Source: Verrucomicrobiota bacterium
Lineage (GTDB): Bacteria; Verrucomicrobiota; Verrucomicrobiia; Chthoniobacterales; UBA10450
Length of the DNA: 40,560 nt
NCBI GenBank assembly: GCA_005887825.1
Contig: VBQC01000003.1
Coordinates: 1 to 40,560, forward strand
Direction: 5' to 3'
Under the pieces are notes generated by a model. That model was given only the letters and a program-made list of their open reading frames with translations, was not told the DNA's origin and ran no database searches. Both the position numbers and the translations under genes were made by a program. Every line of letters starts with the position of its first letter. Position 1 is the first letter of the stretch. This document shows, piece after piece, positions 32,555 through 40,158 of this stretch.

Positions 32555-33994
32555 CTAGTAATCTTGCTGCGGCGCTAATGCGCTGATTCGTGTAGAAATC
32601 TCTTCGCGCGAAATATCGAGTGGAATATCAGATGCAATTCCGTGCTGTCGCTGCAGTGCTTGTAGATAGTCGATCTGCTTGATCGTTGCTTTTCGGCGCA
32701 TCCAATCGTTAAGAAATTCAGATAATTCAGCCCACTCTGCGTCCTGTCGGTAACGAACCAACGTTTCCGGCGAAATTAGGCCATCCCGAATTTTCGGCTT
32801 GAGCTCGCGAATTGTAACAGTGCCGATGTCCTTAACTTCTATCGGCATATCCTTATGCGGAAAATTTGTGAGATTGTTTCGTGTTTCGATTAGTGGTCGG
32901 CGTGATTCGCGCTGGAGTAGTGCCTCTTTTTCTTTCTCTCTCTTGCGTTTCTTCTCGACCTCAGTTCGAATCAATTCGGGATGACGTTTGCGAAGTTCGT
33001 CTGCAAAACGCTTTTCGCCATCGGTCGAATCCCACGTCGCATCAGCGTCATCGAGCGACAAGAGTAAATCTTTGGCCGCAGCTTTTGTCAGTCGCTTAAA
33101 GTCTTTGTCGCGCGCAGCAATGTACCGGTAGTAATTATCACAGCGCGCATACAGCTTTTTCAGGTCAGAATACTGTGCCTTAGATGTGACCTCGTACTCT
33201 GGAAAGCTGAACTCATGAATCATTCGCGACACGTCTTGCTTATCGAAATTGTCTAAAGGGGCGGACTCCCAAGCTGCAACAACACTTCCTACCGTTCCCT
33301 CCCCGCAGTAATAGGTTGTTTCACATCTGTACGTCGTGACAAGCACAGGCAATTCAGCAGGCAATAAACCGGCGCGATGCTGGTCGCGCACAGCATCTAT
33401 CGAAAGTTTGAGTTGGTCATCGCCCCGGCTGACGATCATGTCTCGTCGCTCGAGTTTCTCTCCTCTGATCTCAGCTTCGTATACCGGGAGGCCGCGCTTT
33501 ACCTCCAGCGGCGTCGATGAAAAAGAGAATGTAAAAGTTGGTAGTGGAACGCTACCGACATTTGGGCTTTCGGGAGCTGCGTTTCCTTTTTCGGACCGAA
33601 CTTGTTTCCGATTCAAACACTTCTTGCACGGCGCAACGGAATCGGGAAGGCTCTCGATCAGTTCTGAATCAAGCATTGTGGTGACGTCGCCGCAAAGTGA
33701 CGCTAAATAGAAATTCGCGGTTACATAATAGTGCGCCCCTATATCGCGATTGGGCACATGCCAGCCCTCCCGATTCGGAGACCAAACAACTTGAAAGAGT
33801 CTTTGCTCGGTTACTGCGTCGCGGATGAAGCAGCCAGCTGTTCCGGTCTCAATTGCCACTGGCCGATTTTTATCAGACTCGCTCAATCCATCTACCAAAT
33901 CGGTTGCGCTATATTTGTTGCCGCCAACATCTAGTTGAACATCCGATGATGGGTATCTGGTTCCCAGGTCGTTCAAGTAATCGGCGACTGTCAT
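32555..33994 (-). CDS. Hypothetical protein with a GYF_2-like C-terminal segment
   Basis: 479 residues from ATG 33994 (MTVADYLNDLGTRYPSSDVQ); a longer frame to 34186 overlaps the DUF2277 gene and is rejected. The N-terminal part is mixed alpha/beta with a CKKC pair near residue 130. The middle is helical with a highly charged stretch (RTEVEKKRKREKEKEALLQR), probably a coiled coil. A segment VTIRELKPKIRDGLISPETL followed by VRYRQDAEWAELSEF resembles the GYF_2 (DUF4339) fold. The end ATIKQIDYLQALQRQHGI resembles a short motif seen at the C-termini of other proteins of unknown role. No signal peptide. Codon use is more AT-rich than the neighbours, suggesting transfer. Function unknown. Confidence 0.65.
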   Translation of the reverse strand: MTVADYLNDLGTRYPSSDVQLDVGGNKYSATDLVDGLSESDKNRPVAIETGTAGCFIRDAVTEQRLFQVVWSPNREGWHVPNRDIGAHYYVTANFYLASLCGDVTTMLDSELIESLPDSVAPCKKCLNRKQVRSEKGNAAPESPNVGSVPLPTFTFSFSSTPLEVKRGLPVYEAEIRGEKLERRDMIVSRGDDQLKLSIDAVRDQHRAGLLPAELPVLVTTYRCETTYYCGEGTVGSVVAAWESAPLDNFDKQDVSRMIHEFSFPEYEVTSKAQYSDLKKLYARCDNYYRYIAARDKDFKRLTKAAAKDLLLSLDDADATWDSTDGEKRFADELRKRHPELIRTEVEKKRKREKEKEALLQRESRRPLIETRNNLTNFPHKDMPIEVKDIGTVTIRELKPKIRDGLISPETLVRYRQDAEWAELSEFLNDWMRRKATIKQIDYLQALQRQHGIASDIPLDISREEISTRISALAPQQDY

Positions 33995-34216
33995 CGCACA
34001 AAGAAAACAAAATGATTGGACGGCTACAATCTTCAACTCAACATCGAGGCGAGCGTGCCACTCACTTCGTGATCGCGGGCGCCGTAAAAAATTGGAACTT
34101 GTGACACGCCTACTTGCAGAACGGCTCAAATTCTTCAACGCGGCTGAAACGAGCTCATCGCTTACAGCTGGTTCAGATTGCACCAAGATGAACGGGAACT
34201 ATTCAAACAAAAACTT

Positions 34217-34522
34217 ATGTGTCGAAACATCAAAACTCTGCATAACTTCAAACCGCCGGCCACGGACGAAGAAATTCGCGCATCTTCGCTCCAGTTTGTC
34301 AGAAAACTGAGCGGTTTCACCAGACCTTCCAAAGTGAACGAACACGCGTTCACCCGGGCGGTAGATGGCGTGACGCAGGTCGCGCGGGAACTGCTCAATT
34401 CCCTGGTGACGAATACTCCGCCGCGAGATCGCGAAGTGGAAGCGCTGAAAGCTCGCGCGCGATCCGCAAAAAGGTTCAGCTCGCTTTCTGCCCCGGCTAA
34501 TCCCGTGCATAATCACAGTTGA
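34217..34522 (+). CDS. DUF2277-family protein
   Basis: 101 residues from ATG 34217 (MCRNIKTLHNFKPPATDEEI), the exact family start; an upstream ATG at 34178 is rejected. SSLQFVRKLSGFTRPSKVNE and PPRDREVEALKARARSAKRF complete the family pattern. The protein is small, helical and of unknown role. Length is typical. Confidence 0.85.
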   Translation: MCRNIKTLHNFKPPATDEEIRASSLQFVRKLSGFTRPSKVNEHAFTRAVDGVTQVARELLNSLVTNTPPRDREVEALKARARSAKRFSSLSAPANPVHNHS

Positions 34523-34646
34523 GCTGCAATCTCAAACCCCATTTTCCTGCGTAACTCTTCAAAGTTATCGTGGACGTTTAGAGGTTGGCGCTCCCGTGGT
34601 CCGGATGTTGTTCCGGTTACTCACCGACTAGTGTAATACTTTACGA

Positions 34647-35771
34647 ATGGAGCCAGCGGACGTTGGCGGGAGAAGATTTCGCACCGCCTTTGTTGTCATT
34701 TTGGTAGTCGCGGTCTCCGCGCTTTTTCTGGCCGTAACCTGGCCTTTCCTGAAACCTCTCCTGCTCGGCGCATTGCTGGCCGGATTATGCCACCCACTTT
34801 ATCGGTGGATTACGCGGCTGCTCCGAGGCCGGCGATCGCTCGGCGCGATCGTCACGCTCCTGATTCTTTTCATCGTCGTGGCTGGGCCATTGAGCGCATT
34901 TCTTGGAGTGGTCGTGCAACAGGCGCTGGCCGTCAGTAATCAAGCGATTCCGTGGGTGCAACAACATTTCGGTGCCGCCAGCACTTTCAACGCACACGAT
35001 TGGCTCGTGCAAAGGTTTCCGGCCCTGGCCGATCACGTGCCAAGCCAGGAACAACTAGTCGAGAGTGTCGGCGCGGCGGCAAAATCTATCGGAAGCTTCC
35101 TGGTCACGGTAGCATCGCGAATGACGGCCAGCACGGCTGTTTTTCTTTTGAATCTGTTCGTCATGGTCTATGCGATGTTTTTCTTTCTCAAAGACGGCGA
35201 GAGAATTCTGGAGAAAATTTTCTATTATCTGCCGCTGAGTGACGAGGACGAGGCGCTGATGCTGCAACGATTTATCTCGATCACGCGGGCCACCGTGAAG
35301 GGCACACTCGTAATCGGCATTATCCAGGGCGCTCTCGCGGGTTTCGCGTTCTGGTTAGCGGGCATCGATGGCGCAGCGTTCTGGGGCACGATCATGGCGA
35401 TCCTTTCGATTGTACCGGGAATTGGCGCGGCCCTCATCTGGGTGCCGGCCGTGATCTATTTGATCGTGACCGGTCAGCTTCTAGCAGGACTGCTCTTGTT
35501 CGCCTGGTGCGCCGCGGTGGTGGGAACGATTGATAACATTCTGCGTCCGATCCTCGTCGGGAAAGATGCCAAGATGCCGGATCTTCTAATTCTAGTCGGC
35601 ACACTCGGCGGGTTATTTCTTTTTGGACCGATCGGGTTCATTGTCGGACCTATAGTGTGCGGACTATTCCTGACCGTGTGGGAAATTTATGGCGCGACCT
35701 TCAAAGATCTCCTGCCGCCGGTGAAAAGATTACGATCTGAGATCGTCAACGAATCGGATTCTGAAGCTTAA
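34647..35771 (+). CDS. AI-2E family transporter (TqsA/PerM-like membrane protein)
   Basis: 374 residues with about seven or eight membrane helices in the usual layout: two near the N-terminus (residues 13-60), one at 65-90, a periplasmic helical insert (about 95-150), and the rest from 165 on. The LLNLFVMVYAMFFFLKDGER segment and the final GPIGFIVGPIVCGLFLTVWE are characteristic. The family (PF01594) is linked to autoinducer-2 export in some cases, sodium/proton antiport in others; substrate here is unknown. It is 33 nt ahead of the RidA gene. Confidence 0.87.
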   Translation: MEPADVGGRRFRTAFVVILVVAVSALFLAVTWPFLKPLLLGALLAGLCHPLYRWITRLLRGRRSLGAIVTLLILFIVVAGPLSAFLGVVVQQALAVSNQAIPWVQQHFGAASTFNAHDWLVQRFPALADHVPSQEQLVESVGAAAKSIGSFLVTVASRMTASTAVFLLNLFVMVYAMFFFLKDGERILEKIFYYLPLSDEDEALMLQRFISITRATVKGTLVIGIIQGALAGFAFWLAGIDGAAFWGTIMAILSIVPGIGAALIWVPAVIYLIVTGQLLAGLLLFAWCAAVVGTIDNILRPILVGKDAKMPDLLILVGTLGGLFLFGPIGFIVGPIVCGLFLTVWEIYGATFKDLLPPVKRLRSEIVNESDSEA

Positions 35772-35804
35772 ACTCAAACCTTGAAGCGAACCAATCATTG
35801 ATAA

Positions 35805-36230
35805 ATGAGCAAATCTTTCGAAAGCCCGCGCGCGCCCGAACCGGTGGGCGCGTTCCCGCACGCGAAGCGCGTCGGCAATTTATTGTTCCTTTCCGGCATC
35901 GGACCGCGCATTCGCGGCAGCAAAGAAATTCCCGGCGTCACGCTCGATTCAGCTGGCGAAATCGCCAGCTACGACATCGAAACGCAGTGTCGCGCGGTGT
36001 TCGAAAATGTTCGGCTCGTTCTGGAAGACGCCGGCGCGTCGTGGCAAGACATCATCGACGTCACGGTGTTCCTTACAGACATGAAGAAAGATTTCCCTAT
36101 CTACAACCGCCTCTACGCGGAGCACTTTGCCGGGCCCGGCAAACCAAATCCGACCCGCACGACGATTGAGGTCAACGCGCTGCCCACACCGATTGCGATT
36201 GAGCTCAAGGTGATCGCGGCGGTGGGATAA
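35805..36230 (+). CDS. RidA/YjgF-family protein, 2-aminomuconate deaminase-like
   Basis: 141 residues. Typical RidA marks: VGNLLFLSGIGPRIRGSKEI near residue 30, ETQCRAVFENVRLVLEDAGA, and the C-terminal NPTRTTIEVNALPTPIAIEL with the catalytic Arg. The SGIGPR variant with a following insert is seen in the 2-aminomuconate deaminase branch. With kynureninase 0.5 kb downstream, a step that removes ammonia from an enamine or imine intermediate of tryptophan/kynurenine breakdown is likely. It starts an apparent operon: RidA, VOC (9-nt gap), kynU (25-nt gap). Confidence 0.85.
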   Translation: MSKSFESPRAPEPVGAFPHAKRVGNLLFLSGIGPRIRGSKEIPGVTLDSAGEIASYDIETQCRAVFENVRLVLEDAGASWQDIIDVTVFLTDMKKDFPIYNRLYAEHFAGPGKPNPTRTTIEVNALPTPIAIELKVIAAVG

Positions 36231-36239
36231 GCGAATCAC

Positions 36240-36719
36240 GTGAGCACTGGGCCATTTCGGATCATCGCAACGGATCACACTGGCATCACCGTCACGAACC
36301 TCGAACGGTCTGTGGCGTTTTGGCGGGATGTTCTCGGCTTCGAGCTTTCCCATCGGGCGCATCATACCGGTGATCTCGCCAGTGAAGTCACGGGAGTGCC
36401 GGGCGCCGATATCTGGATCGCCGTTCTCAAGGCTCCCGGGCACAAGATCGAGTTGCTCGAATACCGCGCCCCATCGGATCGAAAGCGTGCCGAGCTCATA
36501 CCTTGCGATGTCGGATCGGTGCACGTTGCCCTCACCGTAGATAATCTTGACGCTGTGCTGAGCGCGATTGCAGCGTCTGGCTGGAAAGCGGCCGGTAAAC
36601 CGCAAATCCTCAAAACAGGCCCGAACGCCGGGAAACGTGTCGTCTACGTTCGCGACCCCGACGGAACAACCATCGAGTTCATGCAACCGCCACCTGACAA
36701 AGGAAGAAGTAAGAATTAA
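36240..36719 (+). CDS. VOC-superfamily protein (glyoxalase-like)
   Basis: 159 residues from GTG 36240. Two beta-alpha-beta-beta-beta modules. Metal ligands sit at the usual places: His in ATDHTGITV, Glu in HKIELLEY, His in GSVHVALTV and Glu in GTTIEFMQPP. These proteins act as glyoxalase I, epimerase or dioxygenase; the four intact ligands suggest a metal enzyme. Its place between RidA and kynureninase suggests a role in the same pathway, but no substrate can be named. Confidence 0.82.
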   Translation: MSTGPFRIIATDHTGITVTNLERSVAFWRDVLGFELSHRAHHTGDLASEVTGVPGADIWIAVLKAPGHKIELLEYRAPSDRKRAELIPCDVGSVHVALTVDNLDAVLSAIAASGWKAAGKPQILKTGPNAGKRVVYVRDPDGTTIEFMQPPPDKGRSKN

Positions 36720-36744
36720 GAAGTAAGACTGGGGCTTTTCTCTT

Positions 36745-38016
36745 ATGAACTTTTCTGCCGACGAAGATTTCGCACATCAACTCGATGCGGAGGATCCGCT
36801 CAATCATTTCCGAGAGAAATTTCATCTGCCTGCCGGTGCGGACGGCAAGCCGTTCATCTATTTCGCTGGAAATTCGCTGGGCCTGATGCCGAAATCGGCG
36901 AGACAAATCGTCGAACAAGAATTAGACGATTGGGCGAAGCGCGGGGTTGATGCCCATCACGGCGCCGGTACCCCGTGGTATTCGTATCATGAGTCACTCC
37001 GTGAGCCGACGGCGCGGCTCGCCGGCGCGCAACCGAACGAAGTCGTCTGCATGAACAGCCTGACGGTGAACATTCACCTGATGATGGCGACGTTTTACCG
37101 GCCAACGAAATCGCGCTTCAAGATCCTGATGGAAGAGCCGGCTTTCCCTTCCGACACGTACGCGATCAAATCGCAGATCGTTCATCACGAATTGGATCCG
37201 AAGGAGGTGCTTATTCTGGCGCGACCGCGCAAAGGCGAGTTCGCGATTCGACAAGAGGACATCGAGGCTGCGCTCGACAAGCACGGCGAGCAAATCGCGG
37301 TCGCGATGATGGGCGGGCTGAACTTTTTCACAGGTCAGCTGTTTGACATCGAGAAAATCACAGCGTTGGCGCGAAAGCGTGGATGCGCGGTCGGTTTCGA
37401 TCTGGCGCACTCGATCGGCAATGTGCCGCTGGCGCTGCATAATTGGAACGTCGATTTCGCGGTCTGGTGTTCATATAAATACCTCAACGCCGGTCCCGGC
37501 GCGGTCGCTGGCGCATTCGTGCACGAGCATCACGCGACCAACACCAAGTTGCCGCGTCTTGCCGGCTGGTTCGGCAACGATCCAAACACACGTTTCCGTT
37601 TGCATCTCGAGCCAGAATTTATTCCGGTTCCATCAGCCGACGGCTGGCAGATCAGCAACCCGCCAATTTTCTCGATGGCGCCGCTGCGCGCTTCGCTTGC
37701 GATCTTCGATGAAGCCGGCGGAATTGAACCGCTTCGCGCGAAATCGATCAAGCTGACCGGCTACCTTCAGTTTCTATTACAACAAAATTCATCGAAGCGA
37801 TTCACGGTGATTACACCGCGCGAAACAAATGCGCGCGGCTGTCAGTTGTCGATCTTAGCGAACGAACATCCGAAGGAATTGTTCAAAAAACTCGAAACCG
37901 GCGGCGTGAAATGCGATTTCCGCGAACCGAATATCATCCGCGCCGCGCCGACACCGCTGTATAACACCTTTCATGACGTCTGGCGCTTCGCGAAAATTCT
38001 GACCGAGCATCGATGA
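36745..38016 (+). CDS. kynU: Kynureninase
   Basis: 423 residues, PLP-dependent aspartate aminotransferase fold. PLP-binding Lys245 is in WCSYKYLNAGPG, preceded by the FDLAHSIGNVPL strand with the PLP-contacting Asp219. YFAGNSLGLMPKSA near 39 and the C-terminal RAAPTPLYNTFHDVWRFA are kynureninase marks. It cleaves kynurenine or 3-hydroxykynurenine to anthranilate or 3-hydroxyanthranilate plus alanine. No TDO, kynurenine formamidase or 3-HAA dioxygenase gene is in the window, so the full route cannot be seen. ATG 36745 lies 25 nt after the VOC gene. Confidence 0.93.
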   Translation: MNFSADEDFAHQLDAEDPLNHFREKFHLPAGADGKPFIYFAGNSLGLMPKSARQIVEQELDDWAKRGVDAHHGAGTPWYSYHESLREPTARLAGAQPNEVVCMNSLTVNIHLMMATFYRPTKSRFKILMEEPAFPSDTYAIKSQIVHHELDPKEVLILARPRKGEFAIRQEDIEAALDKHGEQIAVAMMGGLNFFTGQLFDIEKITALARKRGCAVGFDLAHSIGNVPLALHNWNVDFAVWCSYKYLNAGPGAVAGAFVHEHHATNTKLPRLAGWFGNDPNTRFRLHLEPEFIPVPSADGWQISNPPIFSMAPLRASLAIFDEAGGIEPLRAKSIKLTGYLQFLLQQNSSKRFTVITPRETNARGCQLSILANEHPKELFKKLETGGVKCDFREPNIIRAAPTPLYNTFHDVWRFAKILTEHR

Positions 38017-38032
38017 AGTTGCGCTTAACCGC

Positions 38033-38059
38033 GGATGTCACGGATGAAACGGATGAACT
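38033..38059. repeat. Short tandem repeat (9 bp, three copies)
   Basis: GGATGTCAC, GGATGAAAC and GGATGAACT follow one another 16 nt after the kynU stop. It adjoins a TGTAGC hairpin nine bases downstream. The 38017-38152 gap has no gene. Confidence 0.55.
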
Positions 38060-38067
38060 TCTGTTTC

Positions 38068-38092
38068 TGTAGCGGCGGTCTGTGACCGCCGC
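38068..38092 (+). repeat. TGTAGC-tagged hairpin (family B, copy 7)
   Basis: TGTAGC then GGCGGTC-TGT-GACCGCC; counted from the GC of the tag the stem is a perfect 9 bp (GCGGCGGTC / GACCGCCGC). Compare the copy at 21603-21627, where changes on the two sides of the stem mostly compensate. Confidence 0.7.
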
Positions 38093-38152
38093 ATTTATGT
38101 TGCAATGCCATGTCGGGATGCGACATGCTTAACGAGTAAAGGGAACGTTAAA

Positions 38153-38752
38153 ATGATTCGCTGTATTATTTTTATCTTCGGATTCCTGCTTGTGCTCGAC
38201 CCGGCATCGGCGCGAGACGAGAGATCGATCAAGGACTTGAGCAAGGCGCTGGCAGCGCTGGCGTCTGACGTGGATCCGGGCGAGGCCGAGCTCTTGTCCG
38301 TGACCGCTCACACGACGGCGCGCAGTCTCCCTCGGCAATATCACCTCGTTCTAAACCCAGAGTTTCAATGCTTCCTGGTCAACATCGGCGCGCGGAAACG
38401 TGGCTGGTGCGGTCATTGGACGCAGGATATCGGCGCGCGTCTGAAAGAACTTAAGCCCAAGACGCTGGTGCTACACTGGGGTGTTGCTTATGAAAGAACA
38501 TCGAGTGAGAACAATTGCCTGGTGGTGACTGCACGTAACCAGCCTTTTCAGGACGGAATCACCATCGACGGGTGGCGCAGGGCGGGCCGATTATTTTGGT
38601 GCACCGTTAAAAAAGACGACGAGTACGAACTGGAACAGCATTACGGCCATTCCGGGATCACGGCATGGAAAGAGAACCTGCAATGGACCGCCTGGCTGCA
38701 GGATTACGGGCCGGCCAACCAAAAGGCGAAAACGACCACCGCGCAGCGCTGA
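38153..38752 (+). CDS. Secreted hypothetical protein
   Basis: 199 residues from ATG 38153, preceded by AGGGAACGTTAAA as a fair ribosome-binding site. Residues 1-20 (MIRCIIFIFGFLLVLDPASA) form a signal peptide, then RDERSIKDLSKALAALASDV. The mature protein has conserved-looking segments QYHLVLNPEFQCFLVNIGAR, KRGWCGHWTQDIGARLKELK, and LFWCTVKKDDEYELEQH. Three Cys residues could form a periplasmic disulfide. I do not know its function. The possible upstream start at 38105 is not used because the signal peptide begins at 38153. Confidence 0.65.
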   Translation: MIRCIIFIFGFLLVLDPASARDERSIKDLSKALAALASDVDPGEAELLSVTAHTTARSLPRQYHLVLNPEFQCFLVNIGARKRGWCGHWTQDIGARLKELKPKTLVLHWGVAYERTSSENNCLVVTARNQPFQDGITIDGWRRAGRLFWCTVKKDDEYELEQHYGHSGITAWKENLQWTAWLQDYGPANQKAKTTTAQR

Positions 38753-38784
38753 CGTCACTCCCATGACATGCGCGGGCGATCAAC

Positions 38785-38967
38785 ATGTTTCGGAGGTCTA
38801 GCGCTTCGCTCGTTAAGTTTGAACTCAAAGAGCAGGGTTCAAAAACAATGGTCGTTCTTGATCACACCAGCTTCAGCGAAGGCGATTTTAGGCACCTCAA
38901 CCCGGGTTGGAAATCGCGCTGTTGGGATCCTCTACAGAAGTTTCTTGCCGCAGGCACTAACCATTAA
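38785..38967 (+). pseudogene. C-terminal fragment of an SRPBCC/AHSA1-type gene
   Basis: 60 codons. VKFELKEQGSKTMVVLDHTS followed by FSEGDFRHLNPGWKSRCWDPLQKFLA (in pieces) is the last third of an AHSA1/SRPBCC protein: the final strand, the acidic turn, and the GW...W..L C-terminal helix. The N-terminal two thirds (about 100 residues) are absent upstream, where the frame runs straight into unrelated sequence. Probably a truncated, non-functional remnant. Confidence 0.55.
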
Positions 38968-39026
38968 CCGCTCAAGCGATCCGCCGAGGCTCGCTCCGGA
39001 CTGAACCATCTAATGTAATTCCGTAG

Positions 39027-39115
39027 TTATGACATTTGCTTCTCGAGCCGATGTTGAAAATAGCCTTTCCAACTTTCCGGCAGGACCTCGACTCCGATGG
39101 CTCGGCGCAGCCCTT
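39027..39115 (-). pseudogene. Out-of-frame C-terminal tail of the MOSC gene
   Basis: Minus strand, stop TAA 39027-39029. Encodes LKGLRRAIGVEVLPESWKGY and FQHRLEKQMS, matching the expected end of MOSC/YiiM-like proteins, but in a frame different from the upstream body. Confidence 0.5.
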
Positions 39116-39649
39116 TCAGATCGTCTTTCCGGCCACGCTGATCTCTTGCTGTGCTCGGGCGATTAATTCCATCGGATCTCCGGCACCAACCATCCCGCCG
39201 CGGACCACGGCAAAATAGAAACCGGTGCGACGACTGGCCAGAAACCGCTTAATAATGTCAGCGCGACCAAACTTAATGCCCAACTTGTAGCAGGGCATTC
39301 GTGGTTCCGTGGCCATGACTTCCGTCTCGCCGATTCGAAATCTGTCCCCGATATAGACGGCCTCCTCAAGCAATCCCTCGGTCGTGAAATTTTCTCCGAA
39401 CATTCCCCAGGGCAGATCCACTCCCGGCAACTCAGCTCGCCAATAGCCGTAGTGCTCGGAGGGGTAAATATAAACCGCCTTATTCACGCCGCCGTGGACA
39501 GTCAGATCGGCTTGCTGATCGCCGTCCAGGTTTAACCTGCGCAACGTCACCGGCGCGTTCACCGGCTCCTTGAAAATTCCCGTCGTGACAGCCTTGCCTT
39601 GCCAGATTACCTCCTTCGGCAACCCGACGTTGACTGATAAAATCTTCAT
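39116..39649 (-). CDS. MOSC-domain protein with frameshifted C-terminus
   Basis: 177 residues of the MOSC family (YiiM-like), a fold that binds a Moco-type sulfur via a conserved Cys. LTVHGGVNKAVYIYPSEHYG near 50 and ATEPRMPCYKLGIKFGR near 115 (Cys in MPCYKLG) are the core. The frame ends after QQEISVAGKTI. A different frame on the same strand then gives KDDLKGLRRAIGVEVLPESW and KGYFQHRLEKQM up to TAA 39027-39029, which is the usual MOSC C-terminal helix pair. A small deletion near 39116-39125 therefore appears to have shifted the frame; the original gene would run 39027-39649. The core domain may still fold. Confidence 0.8.
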   Translation of the reverse strand: MKILSVNVGLPKEVIWQGKAVTTGIFKEPVNAPVTLRRLNLDGDQQADLTVHGGVNKAVYIYPSEHYGYWRAELPGVDLPWGMFGENFTTEGLLEEAVYIGDRFRIGETEVMATEPRMPCYKLGIKFGRADIIKRFLASRRTGFYFAVVRGGMVGAGDPMELIARAQQEISVAGKTI

Positions 39650-39737
39650 AACGCTGCAGCCATTCTATTATGCAGACGAGCACCGACGCTGATAAGCGCA
39701 GATTCGAGCCGACGCGAGTTTTGTTTTATACTTTCCC

Positions 39738-40145
39738 ATGAGAAAGCCGATTCGTGGCAGCTGCCTGTGTGGCGGCGTGCGTTTTGAAGTCGACCCTCCT
39801 TTTCTGCAGGCCAATCATTGTCATTGCGATCGCTGCCGAAAGCATTCTGGGACGGCCGTGTGCACGCAAACGCGGGTATTGAAGGAACAGTTCCGTCTCG
39901 TCCACGGCGAAGAATTGATCAAAGTTTACGGAAGGGGCGAAGGCGCTGTGAAGGCATTCTGTACGAACTGCGGTTCTAGTCTATTTGGCGGCGATTGGCC
40001 GGATGGTCCTCAGGTATCGATTCGTATGGGAGCTTTCGACGATGACCCAGGGATTCGGCCACAATTTCATACCTTTGTCGATTCTCGCGCTCCGTGGGAC
40101 ACGATCACAGACGATCTTCCGCAATATTCCGAAAGGCGGACCTAA
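39738..40145 (+). CDS. GFA-family zinc protein (glutathione-dependent formaldehyde-activating/CENP-V type)
   Basis: 135 residues. Zinc-binding Cys sets in order: GSCLCGGVRFEV (residues 8-19), NHCHCDRCRKHSG (31-43) and FCTNCGSSLFGG (74-85). This is the full GFA/CENP-V pattern. The family name refers to formaldehyde-glutathione adduct formation, which is disputed; the true reaction is uncertain. ATG 39738 is close to the domain start. It diverges from the MOSC gene across 88 nt. Confidence 0.85.
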   Translation: MRKPIRGSCLCGGVRFEVDPPFLQANHCHCDRCRKHSGTAVCTQTRVLKEQFRLVHGEELIKVYGRGEGAVKAFCTNCGSSLFGGDWPDGPQVSIRMGAFDDDPGIRPQFHTFVDSRAPWDTITDDLPQYSERRT

Positions 40146-40158
40146 AACTGCACGGACG

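Noticed and set aside
33995-34186. Upstream extension of the 479-residue hypothetical protein to 34186
   Set aside because: The extension is basic and low in structure and runs into the region upstream of the DUF2277 gene; ATG 33994 gives a sensible start.
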